Below, piece after piece: positions 37,119 to 46,411 of a DNA stretch of 64,000 nucleotides. The first letter of the stretch is position 1. Each line of letters starts with the position of its first letter. The stretch is from NCBI RefSeq assembly GCF_003610775.1, contig NZ_RAQO01000007.1, positions 305 through 64,304 on the forward strand. The letters are read 5' to 3'. The position numbers and the translations under genes are program-made. The notes beneath the pieces are model-generated. The model saw only the letters and a list, made by a program, of their open reading frames with translations. It ran no database searches and was not told the DNA's origin. Source of the DNA: Alginatibacterium sediminis (lineage in GTDB: Bacteria > Pseudomonadota > Gammaproteobacteria > Enterobacterales > Celerinatantimonadaceae).

Positions 37119-37377
37119 CAATAACTCCATTTATAGCTTGTTTAAACCTAATTACGTCAATAATTCCTATAATTACAGGCTAAACACCATAGTCTCAAGT
37201 AATAATTACGGTTTTCGCCGCTATTGCTTGCAATGCTCACTTCATTGGCAATGATGCGAGGCTGGACATTCGATAAAGTCTAGGCTTAATCTAAGGCTAT
37301 ACAGTTTGGCTTAACCAGCCCAAGCGCCATTTATTAGCGTCATTATACGCGTCGGCTTTTAAGCAGGGATCTCAGAC

Positions 37378-37884
37378 ATGGATATTATTGAAGTCAGCTC
37401 AATCGAAGGCATAGAACCGCAACTGCAGGATCTATTAGTCAATTGCATCGAAGATGGAGCATCCTTAGGTTTTCTCACCCCGTCGAATCAAGACGAAGTA
37501 AAAAGCTACTGGCATAGCGTAGAGCAAGGCTTACAGAACAGCTCACGTAAACTATTTGTCGCCTTACATGAACAGCAAGTACTTGGGACAGTTCAATTAG
37601 CGCTATGCAGCAAAGCTAATGGGTCACATCGCGGTGAAGTTGAAAAATTAATGGTGAATACCCAAGCTCGTGGTCAAGGTATTGCCAGGCAACTCATGCA
37701 ATTGATGGAAGAGCATGCGGCTGAAATTGGCCTATCATTATTGGTACTAGACACCCGCTTTGGCGATGTCGCGTCTACCTTGTACCGCAATAACAACTAC
37801 ATTGAAGCTGGCAGTATTCCGCAGTTTGCCCGTAGCTCAAGTGGTGAACTCGAAGCTACGGTTTATTTCTATAAATTGTTATAG
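37378..37884 (+). CDS. GNAT-family N-acetyltransferase
   Basis: 168 residues with the acetyl-CoA signature VNTQARGQGIARQLMQLM and a DTRFGDVASTLYRNNNYIEAGSIP C-terminal half. Substrate unknown. The only plus-strand gene in this part of the window. A 12-bp palindrome (GGTTCGCGAACC) overlaps its stop codon and lies between it and the convergent aldo/keto reductase. Confidence 0.88.
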   Translation: MDIIEVSSIEGIEPQLQDLLVNCIEDGASLGFLTPSNQDEVKSYWHSVEQGLQNSSRKLFVALHEQQVLGTVQLALCSKANGSHRGEVEKLMVNTQARGQGIARQLMQLMEEHAAEIGLSLLVLDTRFGDVASTLYRNNNYIEAGSIPQFARSSSGELEATVYFYKLL

Positions 37885-37896
37885 GTTCGCGAACCG

Positions 37897-38775
37897 CTAG
37901 ATTTGACCAACCCAGTCTTGGTCGCATTCTAGAAAGCGGGTTTGCAATGCCTTTAACACGGCTTGTGGCAAGGGCCCATTTTCAAGTGCTCGGCAATTTT
38001 GCTGTAAGTGATCTAAGCTTGTCGTTCCTACAATAATACTGTCTACACCATAGGTAAACGCAGCAAATCGCAACGCTAGTTCTTGCCAGTCTATGTCAAA
38101 TTCTAAAGCCATCTGCTGCCAGCGTTGCCAATAAACTTCGGCGTAGTGTCCAACGGGGCGCGCATCAAAACGCCAAGGTGCGTTAGCGACCGGACGTTTA
38201 GCTATAATACCCATACCTTTTAGTTTTGCGTCGCTAAGTTGGTCATTGATAAATCGTTGATCACAAATATTGACTGACATCAGCAAGCTTTGAAAATTGC
38301 CGCTGTCTTTAGCAAAGTTTAAATCGTCATTTTCACCTGCGTAGGCTATCAGCGATAGCTTGCCAGCTCGCTGGGCATTCGTTAGCTCTTGAATAACCGC
38401 ATCTTGCGCCAGTACCGATGTTGGACAGGAGTGTAAGTGGACGATGTCGATGTGGTCGGTTTGCAAGCGTTTTAAGGCGGCATCAATACCTAAACGAATG
38501 CATTCGGCAGACCAATCCTCGGTCCCTTCAATGCCGTAGCCAATTTTGGTAGAAATAAGAAACTCGTGGCGGCGATGCTTTAAAAATTTACCAATTCGTT
38601 CTTCAGACACACCGTAACCGCGAGCACTATCAAATAGGTTTATTCCCAAGTCCAAGGCTTGGTTCAATAATGTGTTAACTTGCTTATCTGCTAGGCTCTC
38701 ATCGCCGATCTGCCCCGCTCCAAAGCCTAAAGCACTAACCTTTAAAGCACTGTTACCAAATTGACGTTGTTGCAT
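37897..38775 (-). CDS. Aldo/keto reductase
   Basis: A 292-residue NAD(P)H-dependent TIM-barrel oxidoreductase. Catalytic residues are recognisable: Asp in NLFDSARGYGVSEERIG (D and Y), Lys in LISTKIGYG and His in DIVHLHSCP. The NADP loop near VGTTSLDHLQQN is present. Substrate unknown; general aldehyde/ketone reduction. GAGGA precedes the ATG. Confidence 0.9.
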   Translation of the reverse strand: MQQRQFGNSALKVSALGFGAGQIGDESLADKQVNTLLNQALDLGINLFDSARGYGVSEERIGKFLKHRRHEFLISTKIGYGIEGTEDWSAECIRLGIDAALKRLQTDHIDIVHLHSCPTSVLAQDAVIQELTNAQRAGKLSLIAYAGENDDLNFAKDSGNFQSLLMSVNICDQRFINDQLSDAKLKGMGIIAKRPVANAPWRFDARPVGHYAEVYWQRWQQMALEFDIDWQELALRFAAFTYGVDSIIVGTTSLDHLQQNCRALENGPLPQAVLKALQTRFLECDQDWVGQI

Positions 38776-38930
38776 CTTTTTATCCTCATACCTACCACTT
38801 CAAATCTAGTGGTTTCTAATTGTAGAGGATAGTCTAAGGTTTTGAATTGTAATGATAAGAGCTGATTGAAAAAATCAGAATTTGCCACAGATTACAATCC
38901 AGCGTTACGCTTACTGGATTGTTCTGGTAA

Positions 38931-39560
38931 CTAAGCCCGGCTAGTTGTTGATAACAGAGCACCCGCGCCAACAAATACGCTACCACTGAGACGATTAAAC
39001 AGTTTTGCGCGCCCTTTGCTTAAGATCCAGGCTGATGATTTAGCGCCCAAGTAGCCATAAATACTAAGCCATGTGAGTTCAAACACCACAAACGTTGCTG
39101 CGAATACTAGATACTGCGGTAGCAACGCCAATTGCGGATCTATAAACTGTGGGAACAATGCGCTAAAAAACAAAATCGCTTTAGGGTTGCTCGCACCTAC
39201 AATAAAACCACTGACAAAATGTTTGCGTCGATTTAGTGGTACGGATTCAGCGCTACTCGATATTTGATAAGAGTCTTGTTTGGAGGTAAAGGCTTTTATA
39301 CCTAAATAAATAAGATAAGCCGCACCGAGGTACTTCACAATACTAAAGACCAATTCTGAGCTGGAAATAATCAAACCTAATCCCGTAAACGACAAAGTCA
39401 TTATTGTGCTGATTGCTAGCAAACTGCCAAACGCGGTGTAGAGCGCTGCGCCGCGCCCTTGAGTCACACCTTTGGTCATGCACAACAGAGAACTAGGCCC
39501 TGGTGACGCCGTTAAAATCAGTACTGCTAAACAAAAATACAGCCATGTTTCTATAGTCAT
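38931..39560 (-). CDS. LysE-family transporter
   Basis: A 209-residue exporter of the LysE/RhtB superfamily with about six TM helices: ASPGPSSLLCMTKGV at helix 1, GFIVGASNPKAILFFSALFPQFI at helix 4. Substrate unknown (amino acids or related metabolites). A good GGAGG lies before the ATG. Second LysE-type gene in the window; it is not closely similar to the one in the cassette cluster. Confidence 0.92.
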   Translation of the reverse strand: MTIETWLYFCLAVLILTASPGPSSLLCMTKGVTQGRGAALYTAFGSLLAISTIMTLSFTGLGLIISSSELVFSIVKYLGAAYLIYLGIKAFTSKQDSYQISSSAESVPLNRRKHFVSGFIVGASNPKAILFFSALFPQFIDPQLALLPQYLVFAATFVVFELTWLSIYGYLGAKSSAWILSKGRAKLFNRLSGSVFVGAGALLSTTSRA

Positions 39561-39615
39561 CTGAAACCTCCATGTCTCAATCGTTGAACCCTATAACCAC
39601 TGCAATAGGTATTGC

Positions 39616-39999
39616 TTAGTACATCCCATTTTCATTTTTTGCTTGCTTAGGGATCTCTTGAATTGCGTCCCAGTGCTCGACAATTTTGCCATTTTCATCA
39701 AACCTAAAAAAATCCATGGTGACATAATGCTCATCGCCAGGCCAAGTTTGATGGGTATGTAAAGCGACTAAATCATCTTGCGCAATCGTTCGCACAAACT
39801 CAATACTCTTATCTGGGTAGTCATGGGCCATTTCAGTAAAGTAATCGATAAACGCCTGCTTACCATCCCCAACTAGCGGATTGTGCTGGATGTAGTTATC
39901 GCCCACATATTGTTTTACAGCACTCGCAGGGTCGCCTGCGTAAGCAGTACGATAGAAATCAATGGCATTATTTTTATTTGCGGTTAAATCATGAGTCAT
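39616..39999 (-). CDS. SnoaL-like/NTF2-fold protein
   Basis: A 127-residue SnoaL-type small cone protein: AIDFYRTAYAGDPASAVKQYVGDNYIQHNPLV at the N-terminus and YVTMDFFRFDENGKIVEHWDAIQEIP at the end are typical of nuclear-transport-factor-2-like polyketide cyclase relatives. Function not predictable. It lies 17 bp downstream of the racemase gene on the same strand, so they are probably co-transcribed. Confidence 0.85.
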   Translation of the reverse strand: MTHDLTANKNNAIDFYRTAYAGDPASAVKQYVGDNYIQHNPLVGDGKQAFIDYFTEMAHDYPDKSIEFVRTIAQDDLVALHTHQTWPGDEHYVTMDFFRFDENGKIVEHWDAIQEIPKQAKNENGMY

Positions 40000-40016
40000 A
40001 GTAGTTACCTTTTAGC

Positions 40017-40718
40017 TTACTTGTCATCTTCTAAAGCCAGTGTTACGGCCATTTGCGCATGGATTTGAGTGGTGTCATACAAGGGCACATCGGTATGTTC
40101 TTGTTCGACCAATAGTGCTATTTCGGTACATCCCAGTATCACCGCCTGCGCCCCTTGCCGATAAAGATCGTCAATGATGCTTAAATAACGTTCGCGAGCA
40201 CTTTGCTTAATAATACCGTGGCAAAGCTGCTCATAAATAACACGGTGAACATCTTGCTGTTGAGTCTCGCTGGGCACCAGCACTTGAACCCCAAATTTGT
40301 CTCGCAATCGGTCTTTATAAAATCCTTGCTGCATTGTGAATTGGGTCCCCAGCAACCCGACTGTTGTAATGCCATCTTGTTGTAATACTTGCGCGGTCGC
40401 ATCGGCAATATGCAGCAACGGGATCGAAATCCCGCTTTCAACTTGCGCGGCCACTTTATGCATCGTATTGGTGCATATCATTAAAAAGTCAGCTCCCCCG
40501 GCTTGTACCGACTGCGCCGCTTGGGTTAGTAAAACTGCGGTCTCGTCCCATCGGCCTTGATGTTGCAAAGCCTCAATCTGAGCAAAATCGACACTGACCA
40601 AACAAATTTTAGCACTATGTAAACCGCCTAGTGCTTGCGAAACACCTTGGTTAATCGCTTGGTAATAACTAGTCGTTGATTGCCAACTCATGCCGCCAAG
40701 CAGACCAATAGTTTTCAT
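40017..40718 (-). CDS. Aspartate/glutamate racemase family protein
   Basis: A 233-residue cofactor-independent racemase: GLLGGMSWQSTTSYYQ at the start, ICTNTMHKVA with the first catalytic residue (Cys), and VILGCTEIALLV with the second (Cys). This is the YgeA/aspartate racemase type rather than MurI. It interconverts D- and L-amino acids, probably Asp/Glu or homologues. GGGGA precedes the ATG. Confidence 0.9.
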   Translation of the reverse strand: MKTIGLLGGMSWQSTTSYYQAINQGVSQALGGLHSAKICLVSVDFAQIEALQHQGRWDETAVLLTQAAQSVQAGGADFLMICTNTMHKVAAQVESGISIPLLHIADATAQVLQQDGITTVGLLGTQFTMQQGFYKDRLRDKFGVQVLVPSETQQQDVHRVIYEQLCHGIIKQSARERYLSIIDDLYRQGAQAVILGCTEIALLVEQEHTDVPLYDTTQIHAQMAVTLALEDDK

Positions 40719-40751
40719 TTTATTCCCCTGACTTTAATTTTTGTATCAATC

Positions 40752-41318
40752 TTAGGCTTTCTTGCGAGCAATGATAAAAGCTGAATCATCTCTTTCAAAT
40801 TCGCTATATTTCCACACGCTAAGAATTTCAAAATTCTCACTTATTACGGCCCGTAGCTGCTCTATTTTGTAATAGCTAAACAACATACCGTGCATATGTT
40901 GGTCTTCGTCGCCTAACCAAAAGGAATGGGCAATTAAGCCCTTGCTGTCGAGTATTTTTGATTGTTGTTGCAAACTGTGTTGTAACTGGGTTTGGCTTAA
41001 ATGGTGCAAAACTTTATTTGAGAATATGCACTCATATCTTTCATTTAAGTCTAATTGGGTTGCATTTAGCTTTAGGAAACTCAGATGGGGGAAAGCAGCT
41101 CGACAATGGTCTAAAAAAGCATCGCTTAAATCTGAGCCGGTAACTTGATAGTGATTTGATAAGTGCCCTAGGTCACTTCCACCTCCACTACCGAGTTCTA
41201 ACAAACGGGACTGCTCAGGCAATAGCTTGGCTAACTCGGCGTAAAGTTCGGAGCCATCATAGCCTTGGCACATCCTTATATAGTCTTCTACATTTTTTGG
41301 ATCGTCATAGTAATCCAT
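40752..41318 (-). CDS. Class I SAM-dependent methyltransferase
   Basis: A 188-residue methyltransferase with the SAM-binding motif I LLELGSGGGSDLG, motif II GSDLSDAFLDHCR and motif IV YECIFSNKVLHHLS. The ATG at 41318 is preferred since GGAGG is 5 nt upstream; the in-frame start at 41345 lies before that site. Substrate unknown; the HHL-type motif IV is common in small-molecule methyltransferases. Confidence 0.9.
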   Translation of the reverse strand: MDYYDDPKNVEDYIRMCQGYDGSELYAELAKLLPEQSRLLELGSGGGSDLGHLSNHYQVTGSDLSDAFLDHCRAAFPHLSFLKLNATQLDLNERYECIFSNKVLHHLSQTQLQHSLQQQSKILDSKGLIAHSFWLGDEDQHMHGMLFSYYKIEQLRAVISENFEILSVWKYSEFERDDSAFIIARKKA

Positions 41319-41486
41319 ATTTACCTCCGTCAGTCCACCATCCAAAACTACTATGAGCTACTCACTTGTCAACGTTGATTATTAAGCATTCTTAATTGAA
41401 GTCGGATTTATACAAGTAAATCAACAAGTAGCCATATTCTATTACAGGGCAACTATAGATATTGTCGAATATTTGCTCTACTGTGG

Positions 41487-42662
41487 ATGCTAATACTAAT
41501 CAAAACAATGTGTAACACAATTATGAAATGGAATTTACTGTGGCCTATCTTATTGACGATAATCACGCCTTTGGCAGTGTCTTGGTTTGTTTATCCAACA
41601 CATTTCCCACCCGGATTTGGAGAATTTCCACCTCAATACAAAGGCGATCCGCCAGGCTTTAATCTGACCTATTTTCTAGCGGTCTTAGCCGCGATCATCC
41701 TTATCAGCACATTTCTACTTTTCCCAATGAAATTTGGTTTTAAAGGGGGCAAACCGGAACAACGGAATCCAATTCAGGTCAAACTTCCGCTGTGGTTTTG
41801 GATCGGCGGTTTGTGTATGACATTCTTTTGGTGGCTAATGTGGTCGCACTCGATGGCATTTGGTAATTTGGTTTATTGGTCATTCACGCCCATGTGGTGG
41901 GGGTTCATATTCCTGTTGGATGGAATCGTCTATAAGCGCAATAACGGTGTATCGCTTTTTTCTTCAAAACCTAAAACCTTATTGATTTCCGGCTTAGTCT
42001 CCATTGCTGGCTGGGCCTATTTCGAGTTTTACGACTACTTTGTATTAGGCAATTGGTACTACCCCAACGCAAAAGATGCGCCATGGACAGACCTCGTTAT
42101 CTCTATCGAATTCTTAATCACCTATAGCACGGTGACACCCGTTTTACTGCAATGGTATAACTTGCTTAATACCTTCCCTCGCCTCATCGCGCGCTACCAA
42201 AATGGCCCAATAATACGACTTAATGGCACCATTATGATTTGGCTTGGTTTATTGATTATCGCCTTAATGACCATATGGCCTTATCCACTGTTTTGGTCGG
42301 TTTGGATAGGCCCACTTGCAGTACTTAGCGGCATACTTTTAAACCTAAAAATATGGAATCCACTAACAGACTTAGCTAAGGGTAACTGGAACGCAGCAAT
42401 ACTTATTTGCTTATCATCGTTGGCAACGGGCTTGTTTTGGGAGTTCTGGAATCACGGCAGCGGTCTAGTTGCGGGAACACCTACCAATCCAAATTATTGG
42501 GTTTACAACATCCCGTATGTAAATGTATTGCACTTCTTTTCAGAAATGCCCTTGTTAGGTTATTGGGGTTACCTGCCCTTTGGTTTATTTGTTTGGCAGG
42601 TTTTTATCTGGATGGGAAATTGTTTTGGATTCTCAACCGATATTCAACTAACTCAGAAATAA
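41487..42662 (+). CDS. Polytopic membrane protein, unknown
   Basis: 391 residues, very rich in Trp, with about nine hydrophobic segments (among them WNLLWPILLTIITPLAVSWF and LTYFLAVLAAIILISTFLLF). No transporter or enzyme signature recognised; recurrent WEFWNHG and WAYFEFYDYF pairs of acidic and aromatic residues in membrane segments could form a polar site. The start is uncertain: ATG 41487, 41508 or 41523 (MKWNLLWP), and the last gives the most natural N-terminus. It stands alone, ending at a strong hairpin. Confidence 0.75.
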   Translation: MLILIKTMCNTIMKWNLLWPILLTIITPLAVSWFVYPTHFPPGFGEFPPQYKGDPPGFNLTYFLAVLAAIILISTFLLFPMKFGFKGGKPEQRNPIQVKLPLWFWIGGLCMTFFWWLMWSHSMAFGNLVYWSFTPMWWGFIFLLDGIVYKRNNGVSLFSSKPKTLLISGLVSIAGWAYFEFYDYFVLGNWYYPNAKDAPWTDLVISIEFLITYSTVTPVLLQWYNLLNTFPRLIARYQNGPIIRLNGTIMIWLGLLIIALMTIWPYPLFWSVWIGPLAVLSGILLNLKIWNPLTDLAKGNWNAAILICLSSLATGLFWEFWNHGSGLVAGTPTNPNYWVYNIPYVNVLHFFSEMPLLGYWGYLPFGLFVWQVFIWMGNCFGFSTDIQLTQK

Positions 42663-42686
42663 GATAACTAAGTTCAACTTAATTTA

Positions 42687-42717
42687 AGCTTAGGCGTAAA
42701 TCACTTACGCCTAAGCT
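42687..42717 (+). terminator. Hairpin after the polytopic membrane protein gene
   Basis: A perfect 13-bp stem (AGCTTAGGCGTAA and its complement) with a 5-nt loop, 25 bp past the stop. The tail is AATTTAG, so it is not a textbook U-tract. Confidence 0.65.
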
Positions 42718-42996
42718 AATTTAGATTGGTCTATGTCTAACTCACTTTTGGACAAAACCTTTACCAATCTCACATCACAGATGTGAACTCGAATAAATTC
42801 AGCTGGTGTAACAGCCTTCTAATCGCCTACATGTTCAAGCCTATTTTTCTCATACACTAACGCTTATTAGCTAAAGCTTGCGTCTATTGATGGATGGAGT
42901 CCTTCGCTAGAGATTAGTTGAGTTTACGTTGTTCACCTATAGTTACCGCATTAACGAAAACGCAGATTTACTTTTTATCTATTTAAGGCCTAATTC
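42718..42996. other. Leader region of the M20 peptidase gene
   Basis: About 280 bp with no gene or repeat that I can support; the promoter of the downstream peptidase must lie here but no clear -35/-10 pair stands out. Confidence 0.35.
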
Positions 42997-44517
42997 ATGA
43001 CAAAACCATCAAAACTCTTTACTAGTATCGCTTCTGCTTTGGCGCTTACCGCTAGCATTTCGGCTTGGTCTGTTGAGCAAGACTTTAGCTCTATGCAAAT
43101 GAAAGGTGTCGAGAAAGTTGAAATTCCAGTAGATGTAGAAGGCGCTGCACAGCGCTTATCACGAGCGGTTCAGTTTCAAACTATCTCTAACCAAGACCGT
43201 AGTGATTTTGATGAACAAGCATTTCGTGACTATCACCAATTTCTTGAAGAATCGTATCCATTAGTGCACAAAACACTTAAGCGAGAAGAAGTCGGCGACC
43301 CACGCCCTTTCAGCTTGATTTACACCTGGGAAGGTAAAGATCCATCATTGCCTCCCGCTATTTTTATGGCACACCAAGATGTGGTACCGATCGCAGAAGA
43401 GTCTCGCGATGAATGGAAAGAAGAGCCATTTTCAGGTGTGATTAAAGATGGTTATATCTGGGGCCGCGGTTCTTTAGATGATAAAAACCAACTACAAGCA
43501 CTGTTAGAAGCCACTGAAATGAAGTTAAAAGAAGGTTTCCAGCCTGAACGAACCATTTTATTTGTATTTGGTCACGATGAAGAGGTCGGCGGGCCAGAGG
43601 GAGCCAAGCATGCCGCTGATATCATTGAACAACGCTATGAGAAAATTGCGTTTGTTATGGATGAATCCGCACCACTGGTACCCGGAATTTTCCCTGGCAT
43701 TCGTGAAAACACGGCATTGATTGGGATTGCTCAAAAAGGGTTCGTTAGCCTAGAGATTGCCATCCACGGAGTTGGTGGACACTCATCACAGCCGGGAGAA
43801 GAGTCGAATATTGTCGCCTTAGCCAAAGCCGTTGAGAAAGTTGAAGCTGCACAATTCCCTTACAAAATTCACGATGCTGTAAGATACCAATACCGTTATA
43901 TGGGTCCAGAGCTTCCAGAAGCGCAACAACCACTCTACAAAGCCGTAGCCTATGGTGACAATGACACTGTCACTGACTTAGAGAAAAACTTCATTGAGGT
44001 CATGTCTAAAAATCAGGTTACTCGTGCCATGCTTCACACTACAACGGCAGTAACCATGTTTAATGCCGGCATTAAAGATAACGTGTTACCGCCAGCAGCT
44101 ACCGCCGTTGTGAACTTTAGACCAATGCCAGGTGACACTCCAGAGGTGATCATTGAACATGTGAAGAAAGCGATCGGTGATGAAAGAATGACTATTCGTG
44201 ATATCTCAGCGTCAACCCCTGCTACCAATGTTGCGGATCCTAGCGGTTCAGGTTATGCCATGTTGGAGAAAACGATTCGTCAAACTTGGGGTAATGACCT
44301 TATCGTATCACCGTTCTTTGTCATTGGTGGTTCCGATTCTAAGCATTTCCAAGCTCGAGACTTTGCCCCAGATGTATACACTATGACGGCTATTCAATTA
44401 GAAAGCGTAAAAGAATTCGAAGGCTTCCACGGTGTCAACGAACGTATTTTAGTTGAAGAGTACGGGCGCTCTATTGGGTTCTTCTACCAACTTATGGACA
44501 ACCTAGAAAATCTATAA
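42997..44517 (+). CDS. Secreted/periplasmic M20 family peptidase (PM20D1-like)
   Basis: A 506-residue zinc amidohydrolase/peptidase with a signal peptide (about 1-24, ASALALTASISAWS). The M20 metal ligands are visible: His in FMAHQDVVPI, Asp in GRGSLDDKNQL, the catalytic Glu pair in FGHDEEVGG, Asp in FVMDESAP and a late His in FHGVNERI. A lid/dimerisation domain separates the halves (GVGGHSSQPGEESNIVALA). Larger than carboxypeptidase G2 and close to the PM20D1/carboxypeptidase S group. Cleaves amide bonds of peptides or N-acyl amino acids outside the cytoplasm. Confidence 0.92.
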   Translation: MTKPSKLFTSIASALALTASISAWSVEQDFSSMQMKGVEKVEIPVDVEGAAQRLSRAVQFQTISNQDRSDFDEQAFRDYHQFLEESYPLVHKTLKREEVGDPRPFSLIYTWEGKDPSLPPAIFMAHQDVVPIAEESRDEWKEEPFSGVIKDGYIWGRGSLDDKNQLQALLEATEMKLKEGFQPERTILFVFGHDEEVGGPEGAKHAADIIEQRYEKIAFVMDESAPLVPGIFPGIRENTALIGIAQKGFVSLEIAIHGVGGHSSQPGEESNIVALAKAVEKVEAAQFPYKIHDAVRYQYRYMGPELPEAQQPLYKAVAYGDNDTVTDLEKNFIEVMSKNQVTRAMLHTTTAVTMFNAGIKDNVLPPAATAVVNFRPMPGDTPEVIIEHVKKAIGDERMTIRDISASTPATNVADPSGSGYAMLEKTIRQTWGNDLIVSPFFVIGGSDSKHFQARDFAPDVYTMTAIQLESVKEFEGFHGVNERILVEEYGRSIGFFYQLMDNLENL

Positions 44518-44549
44518 TTTGAGTTTTATTTACTGATATAAAACGAAAC

Positions 44550-44574
44550 GATGGCTAAGAATTTCTTAGCCATC
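44550..44574 (+). terminator. Intrinsic-type terminator after the M20 peptidase
   Basis: A perfect 11-bp stem (GATGGCTAAGA/TCTTAGCCATC) with a 3-nt loop, 32 bp after the stop; a short TATT follows. Confidence 0.7.
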
Positions 44575-44611
44575 TATTCATAAGCCCTTATTCTTATTAG
44601 AAGATATTGAA

Positions 44612-45220
44612 ATGAAAAATGCATTATTAATTGTTATTGCTTGTTGTTTTAGTTTATTTGCACAAGCCGCTGAAAATGTATCTTGGGAGTCATTAAAACC
44701 ATTGCAGAATCAATATCAAACTCTTTCTCCTGGGGATAAGGCGCTACTTTCTGAGATATACGCCTATGAAGTCGTTCAAGAGACTCGTCAGTTAAGTCCA
44801 ATGGAAAACGATGGATACATGCAACGCGTGGCATTGGCTGAAAAGTTTGGCTTAAACGTACGTGAACTGCTTATACAACGAACACAGCAAGCGAGCGAGA
44901 TTATTACCGATCTTACTATTAACGATATGAAAATCGCTGGTTTTTTAGTTCCGCTTGAAATGGAAGGCTTAGTTGGAATCCAATTTATTTTGGTACCAAC
45001 CGCAGGGGCTTGCATTCACACGCCGCCCCCACCAGTAAACCAAACGATTTTGGTCGAATTTCCTGAAGGCCATGAATTACAAAGTTTATACACGCCAGTA
45101 TGGGTAAAAGGAGATATTAAAACAGGGGCTGTTGATACGTCGGTTGCACTTTCTGATGGCTATCAAGATATTCAAACTGGGTACGTCATTAACGCGTCGG
45201 ATATTGAGCTTTATCACTAG
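44612..45220 (+). CDS. DUF3299 family periplasmic protein
   Basis: 202 residues with a signal peptide (cleavage after AQA, residue 19). The DUF3299 hallmark is clear: IAGFLVPLEMEGLVGIQFILVPTAGACIHTPPPPVNQ, with the invariant Cys-Ile-His followed by a proline run. Function is unknown; the C-H pair suggests metal or haem handling, which is inference. Follows the M20 peptidase in the same direction but behind its terminator. Confidence 0.85.
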   Translation: MKNALLIVIACCFSLFAQAAENVSWESLKPLQNQYQTLSPGDKALLSEIYAYEVVQETRQLSPMENDGYMQRVALAEKFGLNVRELLIQRTQQASEIITDLTINDMKIAGFLVPLEMEGLVGIQFILVPTAGACIHTPPPPVNQTILVEFPEGHELQSLYTPVWVKGDIKTGAVDTSVALSDGYQDIQTGYVINASDIELYH

Positions 45221-45587
45221 CCGGAGTAACAATTTAAGAAGTTGAATAGTTTACTAGCACGGAGATATTTGACAGCTTTGTATCGCTCTATGTCTCCCCT
45301 GCGTGCTCTGCAAATGGTAACACTAAGCATTAAAAGCTTTGGAATCACCTTTGCTAGGTAAAATCAACGAGAATAGTATGTGAATGATAGTCAACCGTTC
45401 ACAACTTAGGGGGAAAAGCTAGTTAGATGATAGGCTCCTAAATAGCAGAAGATACGACAGCTTTTGGCAAAACCAGCAAATGGATTAGCAGAAACCCTGT
45501 TAGAGTTGCTCACCGTAAGTCTCTTTATGGAACCCCATTACACCCATGCTCAACAAAACCCTTTCGTTGAGAGAGCCTTTGATAAAG
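45221..45587. other. Gene-free region before the decayed RAYT element
   Basis: About 370 bp without a supported gene. It separates DUF3299 from the repeat element and shows no obvious homology to other parts of the window. Confidence 0.4.
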
Positions 45588-45751
45588 GGATAACAAGACA
45601 CCCATGATAAGTTAGTAAAGCACTTCCTCAAAAACAATTGTCCTTTTAGACCATGATGACCTCAGACTTGAACTATGAAATCGTCATTCTTCCCGAATTT
45701 AGCCTCTTTTGCTGTATCTCAGCCACAGTAAGTGGACTCAAGCTAGTTAGA
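45588..45751 (+). repeat. RAYT repeat unit and 3' flank, second locus
   Basis: The 45-bp unit GGATAACAAGACACCC... at 45588-45632 followed by the same roughly 120-bp flank found at 27705-27826 and 28035-28156 (ending CAAGCTAGTTAGAGCTG). This is the left end of a decayed copy of the RAYT element. Confidence 0.85.
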
Positions 45752-46070
45752 GCTGAGTAAGCAAGGTGCCTTTGTGTAGGCTGTGCCAACGTTGTAGATC
45801 CTCGTCCATTGACCAACTGATGGCTTGTTATTGATTCACGTGCAACACCAAATGGGTGTGGTTACTCATCACTGCATAAGTACAGGCATCTATCGAAAAT
45901 ATGCCAGCAAGCTTAAGCAGATAATCCTCATCCCACTGGCGACGATGTTCAAAACTGCGCCCACTTACAAGGTCTTCGTCACACAAGTAAGCACGACGTA
46001 CACAACTCGAAATACAATGGTAGTAAGGCGTATCCGATAAACTAACTTGCTCCTTACGGGGCCTAGGCAT
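45752..46070 (-). pseudogene. RAYT transposase remnant with internal deletion and nonsense codon
   Basis: Encodes the first 80 or so residues of the RAYT at 28181-29170 at high identity (PRPRKEQVSLSDTPYYHCIS; the HUH motif SNHTHLV is intact). A CAA codon has become TAA right after HVNQ. About 700 bp covering the rest of the gene, including the catalytic Tyr, is missing, joined through a GCTG microhomology to the 3' flank. Ends (45588 unit, 46132 inverted core) remain, so it is a non-autonomous derivative. Confidence 0.85.
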
Positions 46071-46131
46071 CACAGAACTTTATTGATAAAATAGTCACCT
46101 AAGCCTAGGCCATCATCCTGAGAGTGACACT

Positions 46132-46147
46132 ATAATGGGTGTCTTGG
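46132..46147 (-). repeat. Inverted RAYT repeat core, second locus
   Basis: ATAATGGGTGTCTTGG, a one-mismatch relative of the inverted core at 29233-29247, in the same place relative to the transposase remnant. About 260 bp of gene-free sequence follows, up to 46411. Confidence 0.7.
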
Positions 46148-46411
46148 TCTTTTACACTTGTTTGGTATTTTGCCCAACCCAATTTTGGATAAAAGCTTTT
46201 TAGAACAATAGCCTAAGGGCTTTTGAGTAAAATGAGTGGAGTTAGTCGTAATGAGTCAAAGTGTGCAGATATTACCTATTTACTTACTAAGACCGCCAAG
46301 TCTCCAGTAGATATTTTCGCCAATTTTTTTAACCCTCTAAATCTGCTTTGCGTAGGTTCTTATATAAATAACATTGATGTCTCAACCATAGTTAACACTC
46401 TATGAACAACG

